A stretch of DNA of 64,000 nt, from NCBI RefSeq assembly GCF_021397715.1, contig NZ_CP090207.1:2046001-2110000 (forward strand). The letters run 5' to 3'. This DNA is from Pantoea agglomerans. GTDB lineage: Bacteria > Pseudomonadota > Gammaproteobacteria > Enterobacterales > Enterobacteriaceae. The notes under the pieces were generated by a model, which made no database searches, had not been told where the DNA came from, and saw nothing but the letters and a program-made list of their open reading frames with translations. Position numbers and translations under genes: made by a program. The first letter of the stretch is position 1, and each line of letters begins with the position of its first letter. Positions 8,644 to 17,559 of this stretch are shown in pieces.

Positions 8644-8934
8644 TCAGCAGGGGCATTTCCCCAGTTTTCCGGCCTTACCTGGGAAGCGGGCATCCAGACA
8701 ATAGCGATGGAAATCCCGCTCATTCATCGGCGGCTGTGCGGGATGATGCAGTCGCATATGCTGCAGGTACGTTTGATAATCCTGCACCCCGACCATTAAG
8801 CGAAAGCACTGTTGCAGACCGCGCCACAGCGTTCGCCAGCGAAAGGGTGCCGGAGCAGGTGCCGACATAAACTGGCAGTGATGAATCTGCCAGTCGCCCT
8901 GTGGCCGACGCACCGGATGGATGGCATCAGACAT
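8644..8934 (-). CDS. ybdD: YbdD/YjiX family small protein (DUF466)
   Basis: YbdD-family proteins are encoded beside CstA/BtsT pyruvate transporters and are thought to assist them. The 96-residue protein has the family core VGVQDYQTYLQHMRLHHPAQPPM followed by a basic C-terminus ending GKCPC; known members are about 65 residues. The extra 30 N-terminal residues (MSDAIHPVRRPQGDWQIHHC) are unusual. The ATG at 8934 overlaps the end of cstA by eight bases, so translation is coupled. A start further downstream at the family position is not marked by an ATG, so the extension appears real. Confidence 0.82.
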   Translation of the reverse strand: MSDAIHPVRRPQGDWQIHHCQFMSAPAPAPFRWRTLWRGLQQCFRLMVGVQDYQTYLQHMRLHHPAQPPMNERDFHRYCLDARFPGKAGKLGKCPC

Positions 8935-10996
8935 GACGTACCGCCTTATTGCGCAGCGCAATGGTTGACTCATGGGTGGTTGGCAGATCGCTGCGCAGCG
9001 CTTTGCGAATCACAAAGAAGGCGGCAATCAGCATCGTCACCGCCACCAGCATAAAGAAGCCGCACAGCACGGCATTGATCTGATTGCTGAAGACGATGGT
9101 CTGCATATCGGCCACGGTTTTCGCTGGCGCAATCATCACGCCTTCATCCAGTCCTTTACGGAATTTGCTGGCCTGTGCCAGAAAACCGATCGACGGTTTT
9201 TCGTGGAAGATTTTCTGCCAGCCGGCGGTCATTGAGGTGATAAACAGCCAGATGGTTGGCAGGATGGTGACCCAGGCGTAGCGCTGTTTTTTCATTTTAA
9301 ACAGCACCACGGTGCCCAGGATCAGCGCCATTGAGGCCAGCATCTGATTACCGATACCAAACAGCGGCCAGAGAGTATTAATGCCGCCCAGCGGGTCGAC
9401 TACGCCCTGATAGACAAAGAAGCCCCAGCCCGCCACCGCGACCGTAGTGCCGGCCATATTGCCGAGCCACGAGCGGTTATTTGCCAGCGAAGGCACCACG
9501 GTGCCCACCAGGTCCTGCACCATAAAACGGCAGGCGCGGGTCCCGGCATCCACAGCGGTAAGGATAAACAGCGCTTCAAACAGGATGGCGAAGTGATACC
9601 AGAAGGCCATCATCGCCCGGCTGTTGAAAATGTCGGTGATGATGTGTGCCATGCCGACGGCAAACGTCGGCGCGCCACCGGCACGCGACAGAATCGAGCC
9701 TTCACCGACGTCGCGGGCGATGCCGCTCAGCATCTCAGGCGTCACCACAAAGCCCCAGCCGTTGATTACCTGTGAGGCGCTCTCAACCGTGGTACCAATC
9801 AGCGCAGCCGGTGAGTTCATGGCGAAGTAGACGCCCGGGTCCAGTACCGAGGCGCAAATCAGCGCCATGATCGCCACGAATGACTCCATCAGCATCGCGC
9901 CGTAACCGATAAAGCGAATATGACTTTCACGCTCCACCAGCTTCGGCGTGGTGCCGCTCGACACCAGCGCATGAAAGCCGGAGATAGCCCCACAGGCGAT
10001 GGTAATAAACAGGAACGGGAACATCGCACCGGAGAAGACCGGGCCGCTGCCGTCGATAAATTTGGTGACTGCTGGCATTTTCATCTCTGGCATGGCGAAA
10101 ACGATCCCCACCGCCAGACCAACAATCACACCGATTTTAAGAAAGGTCGAAAGGTAGTCACGCGGAGCGAGCAGCAGCCAGACCGGCAGCACCGAGGCAA
10201 TAAAGCCGTAAATCACCAGCACCCAGGTCAGTGAGGTGCCTTTCAGGGTAAAAAACGGTCCCCAGTAAGGATGCTGTGCCACGTCGCCACCGTAAATGAT
10301 GGCAGCCATCATCAGCACAAAGCCAATCAGCGACACTTCAGCGATTTTTCCGGGACGGATAAAGCGCATGTAAACGCCCATAAACAGCGCGATAGGAATG
10401 GTGGCGGCAATGGTGAACAGGCCCCACGGGCTGTTGGCTAACGCCTTAACCACCACCAGCGCCAGCGCGGAGAGAATGATGATCATCACCCCGAGCGCGC
10501 CGAGCATGGTGACCACACCGGCAAAGGCCCCCAGCTCCTGACGCGCCATTTCACCCAGCGAGCGACCATCGCGGCGGGTAGAGATAAACAGGATCAGAAA
10601 GTCCTGCACCGCACCGGCCAGCATCACCCCGACCAGAATCCAGATGGTGCCAGGCAGGAAACCCATTTGAGCCGCCAGAATCGGCCCGACCAGCGGACCG
10701 GCTCCGGCAATGGCGGCAAAGTGGTGACCAAACAGCACCCATTTGTTGGTGGGCACATAGTCGAGGCCGTCATTCAGCCGCTCGGCGGGCGTCAGGCGGC
10801 GGTCATCCAGTTCAAAAATATTTCGGGCGATAAACAGGCTGTAAAAACGATAAGCGATGCTGTAACAGGCGACAGACGCAATTACCAGCCAGACGGCGTT
10901 AACGTGTTCGCCGCGGCTGAGTGCCAGCATGGCGAAAGCGCCCGCGCCGATTAACGCCACCACTAACCAGATCGCGCCGGTTTTGACGTTTTTCAT
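8927..10996 (-). CDS. cstA: CstA/BtsT family pyruvate (carbon starvation) transporter
   Basis: CstA-family proteins are inner-membrane transporters of pyruvate and possibly peptides, induced on carbon starvation. The 689-residue protein has about 16 hydrophobic segments and the family's invariant stretches FGHHFAAIAGAGPLVGP, LAPRDYLSTFLKIG and FWYHFAILFEALFILTA. It lies between CstA (701 residues) and BtsT/YjiY (716) in similarity, so the exact orthologue is uncertain; the partner ybdD and operon order fit both. The start at 10996 follows AAGGAG. In E. coli cstA sits elsewhere, so its position between pdeR and rnb is specific to this lineage. Confidence 0.88.
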   Translation of the reverse strand: MKNVKTGAIWLVVALIGAGAFAMLALSRGEHVNAVWLVIASVACYSIAYRFYSLFIARNIFELDDRRLTPAERLNDGLDYVPTNKWVLFGHHFAAIAGAGPLVGPILAAQMGFLPGTIWILVGVMLAGAVQDFLILFISTRRDGRSLGEMARQELGAFAGVVTMLGALGVMIIILSALALVVVKALANSPWGLFTIAATIPIALFMGVYMRFIRPGKIAEVSLIGFVLMMAAIIYGGDVAQHPYWGPFFTLKGTSLTWVLVIYGFIASVLPVWLLLAPRDYLSTFLKIGVIVGLAVGIVFAMPEMKMPAVTKFIDGSGPVFSGAMFPFLFITIACGAISGFHALVSSGTTPKLVERESHIRFIGYGAMLMESFVAIMALICASVLDPGVYFAMNSPAALIGTTVESASQVINGWGFVVTPEMLSGIARDVGEGSILSRAGGAPTFAVGMAHIITDIFNSRAMMAFWYHFAILFEALFILTAVDAGTRACRFMVQDLVGTVVPSLANNRSWLGNMAGTTVAVAGWGFFVYQGVVDPLGGINTLWPLFGIGNQMLASMALILGTVVLFKMKKQRYAWVTILPTIWLFITSMTAGWQKIFHEKPSIGFLAQASKFRKGLDEGVMIAPAKTVADMQTIVFSNQINAVLCGFFMLVAVTMLIAAFFVIRKALRSDLPTTHESTIALRNKAVRHV

Positions 10997-11143
10997 GACT
11001 AACTCCTTGTGAGGATCGAGAGAGATGCGATCGAAAACAACGAGTCAAACTTAATGTAATGGAATGTAAGTGAAAGTTAATCGATGGAGAAGTGTGAAGC
11101 GGGGAACAAATTTAACATTTTTGCAAAGAGAGCGGGGCGGGAA

Positions 11144-11171
11144 GCGGCGGGATAACCGGAGTTATCCCGCC
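11144..11171 (-). terminator. Hairpin downstream of rnb
   Basis: Eleven-base-pair stem GGCGGGATAAC / GTTATCCCGCC (11146-11156 with 11161-11171), 12 bases after the rnb stop on the minus strand. There is no T tract, so it may stabilise the 3' end rather than terminate on its own. Confidence 0.5.
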
Positions 11172-11182
11172 GGATTTCAGAC

Positions 11183-13117
11183 TCAGACGGCGGGACGCGC
11201 CACGACGCTGCGGGTTTCCATGCGCACTTCGGCGATGGTCACGTCGATAACGTCAGTAACACGGTAAACCACTTCGCCTTTGATCTGTACGCTGCCATTT
11301 TCCTGGCTGCAGACCAGTTCATCACGCACCGCGTGGATAAACGGTGCCGGGATAAACGCGACCGCGCCGAACTCCAGCAGACGGACACGCATACCGCCGC
11401 GTGACACATCAATGATCTCCGCGCTGAAGCGACGATCGGTAGCGGCGAACGGCGCCAGATAACGGGCGTAGAGCCAGTCACCGACATCGCGCTCTGCCAT
11501 GCGGTTGAGGCGACGGCGTTCACTCATGGTGACGGTCAGCGCCTCATCCGGACGGGCAATCTGGTCACCGCGGATGATCGCTTTCAGCAGACGATGGTTG
11601 ATCATGTCGCCAAATTTACGAATCGGTGAGGTCCAGGTGGCATAGGCTTCAAGGCCCAGACCAAAGTGCGGACCCGGTTCGGTGCTGATCTCGGCAAAGG
11701 TCTGGAAACGACGGATGCGGCTGTCGAGGAACTGTGTCGGCTGGGCATCCAGTTCGCGACGCAGCACGCGGAACCCTTCCAGCGTGGTAATCGCCTGCGC
11801 ATCGACGCTGATGCCGTGGGTCGCCAGTACGGCGGCCGCCTGTTCAGCATTGGTGGTATCGAAACCGGCATGCACGTTGTAGATACCAAAGCCCAGCGTG
11901 TCACGCAGCACTTTTGCCGCGCAGACGTTAGCCAGAATCATCGCCTCTTCAACGATGCGGTTGGCGATGCGGCGCGGTTCAGCCACGATCTCCAGCACTT
12001 CGCCTTTCTCACCCAGCAGGAAGCGGTAGTCAGGACGATCTTTAAACACCAGCGCATGGGTCTGACGCCATTCGCTGCGGGCCAGACAGAGACGGTGCAG
12101 CAGACGGATTTGCTCAGCAATCGCTTCGCTTTCTGGCTGCCAGTCACCGCTGTTTTCCAGCCAGTCTGAAACGTCGTCGTAGGCCAGTTTGGCTTTGGAT
12201 TCGATCCAGGCGGCAAAGAACTGCAGATCCTCACCCGGCGTACCATCCGGCGCGACGGTGACGCGACAGGCCAATGCCGGACGACGCGCATGTGGGCGCA
12301 GCGAGCAGACATCATCAGAGAGCTGGCGCGGCAGCATCGGAATGTTGAAGCCCGGCAGATAGTTGGTGAACGCACGCTGCGCCGCCAGTTTATCCAGCTG
12401 GCTGCCTTCCGGCACGTAGGCAGTCGGATCGGCGATCGCCACGGTCAGCCGCAGCGAGCCATCTTCCAGCGCTTCAACGTAGAGCGCATCATCCATATCT
12501 TCGGTGCTGGCGCTGTCGATGGTGACGAAATCGAGCGCGGTCAGATCTTCACGCGTCAGATTCTCATCCAGCATCTCGCCAAAGCTGACATCGGGCGCTT
12601 CACGCTCCAGGTTATGACGCGACAGCGTCACCCACCATGGCGCGAGGTGATCGTCAGCTTTAACAATGAAATCGGTCAGTTCGGCATAAAAACCGCGATC
12701 GCCTTTCAGCGGATGGCGACGCATTTCAGCGACAGCCCAGTCGCCATTCTCAAACTCGTGCGTCAGTCCGCGCACCGGACGGCACTGAATAGCGTCCCTG
12801 AGTAGCGGATGATCGGGCACAATTGACAGGCGATCGTCTTTCTTCTGGACCCGGCCAACAAAGCGGCTCAGGAACGGCTCAACCAGGGTTTCCGGCTCAG
12901 CGCTTTCACGATCTTTATCACTGTGGATCACGGCGACGATACGGTCACCGTGCATCACCTTCTTCATCTGCGGTGGCGGAATGAAGTAGCTTTTTTGCGC
13001 ATCGACTTCCAGGAAGCCGAAGCCTTTTTCGGTGCCTTTAACAACGCCTTCAGCACGAGGCGTTTGCGAGTGGAGCTTCTCTTTCAGCTGCGCGAGCAGC
13101 GGGTTATCCTGGAACAT
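11183..13117 (-). CDS. rnb: Exoribonuclease II
   Basis: RNase II degrades single-stranded RNA from 3' to 5' in the cytosol and is central to mRNA decay. At 644 residues it equals the E. coli enzyme. The N-terminus [18 protein letters not shown] opens two cold-shock domains; the catalytic RNB domain carries the acidic motif [15 protein letters not shown] near residue 200, with the metal-binding aspartates intact, and a C-terminal S1 domain follows. The ATG at 13117 matches the family start, although its ribosome-binding site is weak; the longer open frame upstream has no counterpart. Confidence 0.97.
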   Translation of the reverse strand: MFQDNPLLAQLKEKLHSQTPRAEGVVKGTEKGFGFLEVDAQKSYFIPPPQMKKVMHGDRIVAVIHSDKDRESAEPETLVEPFLSRFVGRVQKKDDRLSIVPDHPLLRDAIQCRPVRGLTHEFENGDWAVAEMRRHPLKGDRGFYAELTDFIVKADDHLAPWWVTLSRHNLEREAPDVSFGEMLDENLTREDLTALDFVTIDSASTEDMDDALYVEALEDGSLRLTVAIADPTAYVPEGSQLDKLAAQRAFTNYLPGFNIPMLPRQLSDDVCSLRPHARRPALACRVTVAPDGTPGEDLQFFAAWIESKAKLAYDDVSDWLENSGDWQPESEAIAEQIRLLHRLCLARSEWRQTHALVFKDRPDYRFLLGEKGEVLEIVAEPRRIANRIVEEAMILANVCAAKVLRDTLGFGIYNVHAGFDTTNAEQAAAVLATHGISVDAQAITTLEGFRVLRRELDAQPTQFLDSRIRRFQTFAEISTEPGPHFGLGLEAYATWTSPIRKFGDMINHRLLKAIIRGDQIARPDEALTVTMSERRRLNRMAERDVGDWLYARYLAPFAATDRRFSAEIIDVSRGGMRVRLLEFGAVAFIPAPFIHAVRDELVCSQENGSVQIKGEVVYRVTDVIDVTIAEVRMETRSVVARPAV

Positions 13118-13184
13118 AATTTTTACGTTTCGTTGCCTGATTGCGGCTGACAGTTTTACGCGAATCGACGCCGCGCGGCAAGGC

Positions 13185-13208
13185 AAAAAGCCGGACAGGC
13201 CGGCTTTT
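13185..13208 (-). terminator. Terminator of ydeP
   Basis: Stem AAAAGCCGG / CCGGCTTTT (13186-13194 with 13200-13208) followed by T on the minus strand, 24 bases after the ydeP stop. It also separates that transcript from rnb. Confidence 0.85.
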
Positions 13209-13231
13209 CAGGTGCGCTAAGTTGACCGTAA

Positions 13232-15535
13232 TCAGGCGATGCGTTGGTCCGCCAGCGTCGACGACAGTTCCAGTTTCACCGGCACCGATTTCGAGGTCGG
13301 TGTTCCGCTGCCATCGCCGAAGCTGTTCAGCGGTACCAGCGGGTTGGTTTCCGGATAATAGGCCGCCAGATTGCCGCGCGGAATATTGTAGGGCACCAGT
13401 TTGAAACCGCTGACGCGACGGGTAATGCCATCATTCCATAGGGTTTCAATATCGACATTCTGGCCTTCGGTGAAGCCCAGATCGGCCATATCGTCCGGGT
13501 TGATGAACACCACTTCACGCTGACCAAACACGCCACGGTAACGGTCATCAAGGCCGTAAATGGTGGTGTTGTACTGATCGTGGGAACGCAGGGTCTGCAG
13601 CGTAAAGGGCACCTCCTGATCCAGATTCGGGAACAGTGAAGACGGCAGCGCTGCTGCGCTGAACTCCGCTTTGCCACTGGCGGTATTGAAGCGCAGTTCC
13701 GCCGCCGCGTTACCGAGATAGAAACCACCCGGAATATCACATTTAGCGTTAAAGTCTGCAAAGCCCGGAATGGTGGCGGCGATGTGCTCGCGGATCAGGT
13801 TGTAATCGCCTGCCAGATCCAGCCATTTCACTTTCTCATCACCCAGCACCGCATGAGCAATACCGGCCACAATCGCGGTTTCAGAACGCTGCGTCTCCGC
13901 CAGCGGAATGCCAATCCCTTCAGAGGCGTGCACCATACTGAACGAATCTTCCACCGTGATGAACTGGTTGCCGGTCGCCTGGCGGTCACGTTCGGTCCGG
14001 CCCAGCGTCGGCAGGATCAGCCCTTCATGACCCGGCACCAGATGGCTGCGGTTCAGTTTGGTGCTGATGTGAACGGTGAGTCCACAGCGTGACAGCGCTT
14101 CTTCAGTACGCGGTGAGTCCGGCGCGGCAGCAGCCAGGTTGCCACCCAGTGCAATCAGCACTTTTACTTCGTCGCGCAGCATCGCATTCAGCGCTTCAAC
14201 GGTGTTGTGACCGTGGGCGCGTGGCGGTTCGAAGTTAAAGTGGTTACCCAGCGCATCGAGAAACGCCTGCGACGGCTTCTCATCGATACCCATGGTGCGG
14301 TTGCCCTGCACGTTACTGTGACCACGAACCGGGCAGAGACCCGCCCCTTTTTTGCCCAGCTGACCAAACAGCAGTTGCAGGTTGGTGATTTCACGTACCG
14401 TATCAACCGAGTGCTTATGCTGGGTAATGCCCATCGCCCAGGTACAGATCACCCGATCGGCACTCTGGTAGATTGCCGCGGCTTCACGGATTTGCGCCTG
14501 GGTCAGTCCCGACTGCGCCACAATCTGCATCCAGTCGGTGTTATCGACGGCCTCGATATAGGCTTCGATACCGTTGGTTTTGGCATTGATAAAGGTTTGA
14601 TCAAACAGACCGCTTTCACCGGCTGCCAGGCGGGCGCGATGGGTTTCCAGCAGGCATTTCACCATGCCGCGCACCGCTGCCATATCACCGCCGAGATTCG
14701 GCTGATAGTAGGAGGAGCTGATGGTGCCGGACATCGAGGTCACCACTTCCAGCGGTTTTTGTGGATCGGCAAAGCGTTCCAGACCGCGCTCACGCAGGGT
14801 GTTGAAGGTCACGATCTTCGCGCCATGATCGGCGGCGTGACGCAGGCTATGCAACATGCGCGGATGGTTAGTGCCGGGATTCTGGCCGAAGACGAAAATC
14901 GCATCGGCATGATCAAAATCATCCAGACGGATAGTGCCTTTGCCCACGCCGATGCTGCGCTTCAGGCCGGTACCGCTGGCTTCATGGCACATGTTGGAGC
15001 AGTCGGGGAAGTTGTTGGTGCCCATCAGGCGGCCAAACAGCTGATAAAGCCAGGAGGCTTCATTACTGGCACGACCAGAGGTGTAAAGCTCCATCTGATC
15101 CGGGTTATCCATCGCCTTGATGTGACGGGCGATCAGGGCAAACGCGTCGTCCCAGCTGACTGGCTCATAGTGGTCAGTTTCGGCGTTGTAGCGCAGCGGA
15201 TGAGTCAGACGTCCCTGATACTCCAGGAAATAGTCGCTCTGGGTGTAGAGCGTGGTCACGCTGTGTTTAGCGAAAAAGTCGGTGTCGACCATCCGGCGTG
15301 TCGCTTCCCAGGTGACCGCTTTCGCGCCGTTTTCGCAGAAGCTGAAGGTACTTTTGTTGTCATCGCCCCAGGCGCAGCCCGGACAGTCAAAACCGCGCGC
15401 TTTATTCATGCGCATCAGGTTGCGCATATTTTTCAGGGCCGCTTTGCTGTCAAGAACGAAACGCGTGGTGGCTTCCAGTGAACCCCAGCCGCCCGCAGCC
15501 GCGCGATAGGGTTTGATTTGGCGTTTAAATTTCAT
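13232..15535 (-). CDS. ydeP: YdeP family molybdopterin oxidoreductase
   Basis: YdeP is a formate-dehydrogenase-like molybdopterin enzyme implicated in E. coli acid resistance; its substrate is unknown. The 767-residue protein (E. coli 759) has the FdhF-type molybdopterin domain with GTNNFPDCSNMCHEASGTG near residue 175 and FGQNPGTNHPRML, and a C-terminal dinucleotide-binding domain (NVDIETLWNDG). Near the N-terminus GFDCPGCAWGDD replaces a full four-cysteine 4Fe-4S motif, as is usual for YdeP. The start at 15535 is the only plausible ATG and has a poor Shine-Dalgarno. It stands alone, closed by a terminator. Confidence 0.9.
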   Translation of the reverse strand: MKFKRQIKPYRAAAGGWGSLEATTRFVLDSKAALKNMRNLMRMNKARGFDCPGCAWGDDNKSTFSFCENGAKAVTWEATRRMVDTDFFAKHSVTTLYTQSDYFLEYQGRLTHPLRYNAETDHYEPVSWDDAFALIARHIKAMDNPDQMELYTSGRASNEASWLYQLFGRLMGTNNFPDCSNMCHEASGTGLKRSIGVGKGTIRLDDFDHADAIFVFGQNPGTNHPRMLHSLRHAADHGAKIVTFNTLRERGLERFADPQKPLEVVTSMSGTISSSYYQPNLGGDMAAVRGMVKCLLETHRARLAAGESGLFDQTFINAKTNGIEAYIEAVDNTDWMQIVAQSGLTQAQIREAAAIYQSADRVICTWAMGITQHKHSVDTVREITNLQLLFGQLGKKGAGLCPVRGHSNVQGNRTMGIDEKPSQAFLDALGNHFNFEPPRAHGHNTVEALNAMLRDEVKVLIALGGNLAAAAPDSPRTEEALSRCGLTVHISTKLNRSHLVPGHEGLILPTLGRTERDRQATGNQFITVEDSFSMVHASEGIGIPLAETQRSETAIVAGIAHAVLGDEKVKWLDLAGDYNLIREHIAATIPGFADFNAKCDIPGGFYLGNAAAELRFNTASGKAEFSAAALPSSLFPNLDQEVPFTLQTLRSHDQYNTTIYGLDDRYRGVFGQREVVFINPDDMADLGFTEGQNVDIETLWNDGITRRVSGFKLVPYNIPRGNLAAYYPETNPLVPLNSFGDGSGTPTSKSVPVKLELSSTLADQRIA

Positions 15536-15690
15536 AGTGAGTGCAGGCTTTTTTATAGTAGGAAGTATTGTAGATAGTTTGTTATCAGGTTATGGCCTGA
15601 TGGTGAAGTGGAGTGTGCAATTATCATCAAACCTTGTCTAATTGATTGACTTAATGGTGCGATAGCTGCCGTTTATCATGCATCGGCCAG

Positions 15691-15712
15691 AATTGTGATG
15701 CTGCTCAAATTT
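15691..15712 (+). promoter_or_regulatory. Putative CRP site upstream of the PTS gene
   Basis: AATTGTGATGCTGCTCAAAT and the next TT form a 22-base match to the CRP consensus: TGTGA (15694-15698), six bases, TCAAA in place of TCACA, with A/T-rich flanks. It lies about 90 bases before the PTS permease start and fits catabolite control of a sugar PTS. Confidence 0.6.
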
Positions 15713-15797
15713 TACCCGCCTGTAACCTGCCGATAACGGGAGTTCTCACCACAACGGGCTAATACTTGCTGTTCATACCAGAAGAGGGCGCGACTCG

Positions 15798-17384
15798 ATG
15801 AAACAGCTGACCAGCCAGATCCATGCGTTCGGCAAAGCGTTAATGATGCCAATCTCGGTGATCGCCGCGGCGGGGATCTTTCTCGGGCTGGCGGCAGCCA
15901 TGCAAAACCCGGCAGTGACTGGCGATGCTTTTGCCCAGATGCAGGTGCCGCAGTTGATTATTGGTTTTATTCGCAAGGTTGCTGGCGCGCTGTTTGCTAA
16001 CCTGCCGGTGTTCTTTGCGGTTGCCAGCGCCATCGGGCTGGCAAAAGCGGAAAAACCCACCGCTGCCTTTGCCGCCGTGATCGGCTATATCGCCATGAAC
16101 GTCGGCATCAACGCCACGCTGGCGGCGAAAGGGATTACCGCGGCAACCACAACACCGGAGGCGTTACAGCAGGCCGGGCTGGACCAGACCACCGCGATGA
16201 TGCGGTCGGCGGAATATATCGAGATGCTGGGCGTCTTCACCTACAACATGAGCGTGCTGGGCGGGGTCATCGCCGGGCTGGTAACGGTGGCGCTGCATAA
16301 TCGCTTCTATACCCAACAGCTCCCGACGGCGATCAGTTTTTTCGGTGGCCGCCGCTTTGTACCGATCGTGACCGTGGTCTGCCTGCCGCTGATTGGCGTG
16401 CTGCTGGCGATGATCTGGCCGACCATCGGCAACGGCATCGCCTGGATTGGCCAGATGATTGGCAAAAGCGGGCAGTATGGCGCTTTTCTGCTTGGGGCGT
16501 TTGAACGCATCCTGATCCCAACCGGCCTGCACCATATTCTTAATGAAACCGTCCGCTTCACCCCGATTGGCGGGATGGCGATAGTGGACGGGCAGACGAT
16601 TGTCGGCGCGCTGAACATCTTTAATACCTCGCTGACTCATCCGGGTATGATCCCGGACGACACGCTGCGCACCGCCACTCAGTTTCTGGCACAGGGTAAA
16701 ATTCCGGTGATGATGTTTGGTCTGCCTGCCGCTGCGCTGGCGATCTATCATACCGCCCGGCCGGAGCACAAGCAGCGGGTGAAAGCGCTGGTACTGGCGG
16801 GCGCGCTGACCTCGTTTACCACCGGTATCACCGAACCGCTGGAGTTCTGCTTTATCTTCGTTTCACCGGTACTCTATCTGCTGCATGCGTTTCTCACCGG
16901 CCTCTCGTTTATGCTGATGTCGATGCTGCATCTGATGATCGGTAACGTGCAGGGCGGGATTATCGATCTGGTGGTATTTGGCATCTTAGGCGGCGCAAAA
17001 ACCCACTGGTGGTGGACGCTGGCGCTGGGCGTGGTTTACGTCCCGATCTACTACTACGCTTTCCGCCTGGTCATCACCCGCATGAACGTTGAAACGCCGG
17101 GCAGAGAGTCGGATGAAGAGAAACCCCAGCAGGTGAGCGGGGATGAGCGCACTCAGGTGATCATCAGCGGGCTGGGCGGTCAGGCCAATATTGAGGATGT
17201 CGATTGCTGCTTTACCCGACTGCGGGTGCGGGTCAAAGACATGAAAGAGGTGGTCGATCAGACTCTGATGAGCACCGGGGCCAATGGGGTGAACCGGGTC
17301 AGTGACAACGATGTGCAGGTTATTTACGGACCGCAGGTGGAAAAGATCGCCAATCAGGTGAAAATGGCGCTCGGCGTGGCGTAA
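15798..17384 (+). CDS. PTS EIICB permease, glucose/alpha-glucoside (MalX-like) family
   Basis: An inner-membrane phosphotransferase permease that imports and phosphorylates a sugar. The 528-residue protein has an EIIC domain of about ten membrane segments (residues 1-420), with the GLHHIL-type substrate motif (PTGLHHILNETVRF) and TGITEPLEFCFIFV. A linker leads to an EIIB domain (about 450-528) with the phosphorylation site DCCFTRLRV; C471 is the predicted phosphocysteine. No EIIA domain is attached, so EIIA-Glc (Crr) would serve. Similarity to MalX and to alpha-glucoside permeases is visible, but the sugar is unknown. No hydrolase gene is adjacent. A CRP site lies upstream. Confidence 0.85.
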   Translation: MKQLTSQIHAFGKALMMPISVIAAAGIFLGLAAAMQNPAVTGDAFAQMQVPQLIIGFIRKVAGALFANLPVFFAVASAIGLAKAEKPTAAFAAVIGYIAMNVGINATLAAKGITAATTTPEALQQAGLDQTTAMMRSAEYIEMLGVFTYNMSVLGGVIAGLVTVALHNRFYTQQLPTAISFFGGRRFVPIVTVVCLPLIGVLLAMIWPTIGNGIAWIGQMIGKSGQYGAFLLGAFERILIPTGLHHILNETVRFTPIGGMAIVDGQTIVGALNIFNTSLTHPGMIPDDTLRTATQFLAQGKIPVMMFGLPAAALAIYHTARPEHKQRVKALVLAGALTSFTTGITEPLEFCFIFVSPVLYLLHAFLTGLSFMLMSMLHLMIGNVQGGIIDLVVFGILGGAKTHWWWTLALGVVYVPIYYYAFRLVITRMNVETPGRESDEEKPQQVSGDERTQVIISGLGGQANIEDVDCCFTRLRVRVKDMKEVVDQTLMSTGANGVNRVSDNDVQVIYGPQVEKIANQVKMALGVA

Positions 17385-17408
17385 CCGCAGCCGTGTTCGG
17401 AACCCGCT

Positions 17409-17448
17409 GACAGCCCGAGGCCATCGGGCTGTCAGGCGCAGATTTTTT
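17409..17448 (+). terminator. Terminator of the PTS gene
   Basis: Stem GACAGCCCGA / TCGGGCTGTC (17409-17418 with 17424-17433), with a T run at 17443-17448. The nine-base gap between stem and T run is longer than ideal. Confidence 0.6.
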
Positions 17449-17501
17449 ATCTCTTTATCCGGCTGCCGTCTGGCTTAAAGTAACTAAAAAAAGCCGTACC
17501 C

Positions 17502-17528
17502 TAATGGGGGACAATTTCTGGCCGATAT
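17502..17528 (+). promoter_or_regulatory. Possible FliA (sigma-28) promoter of the chemoreceptor gene
   Basis: GCCGATAT at 17521-17528 matches the sigma-28 -10 (GCCGATAA) at seven of eight positions. Eleven bases upstream, TAATGGGG (17502-17509) matches the -35 TAAAGTTT poorly. FliA control is usual for chemoreceptors, so the -10 is suggestive. Confidence 0.45.
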
Positions 17529-17559
17529 AACAGCATTCGTTCATTTTCCGGAAGTTGTT

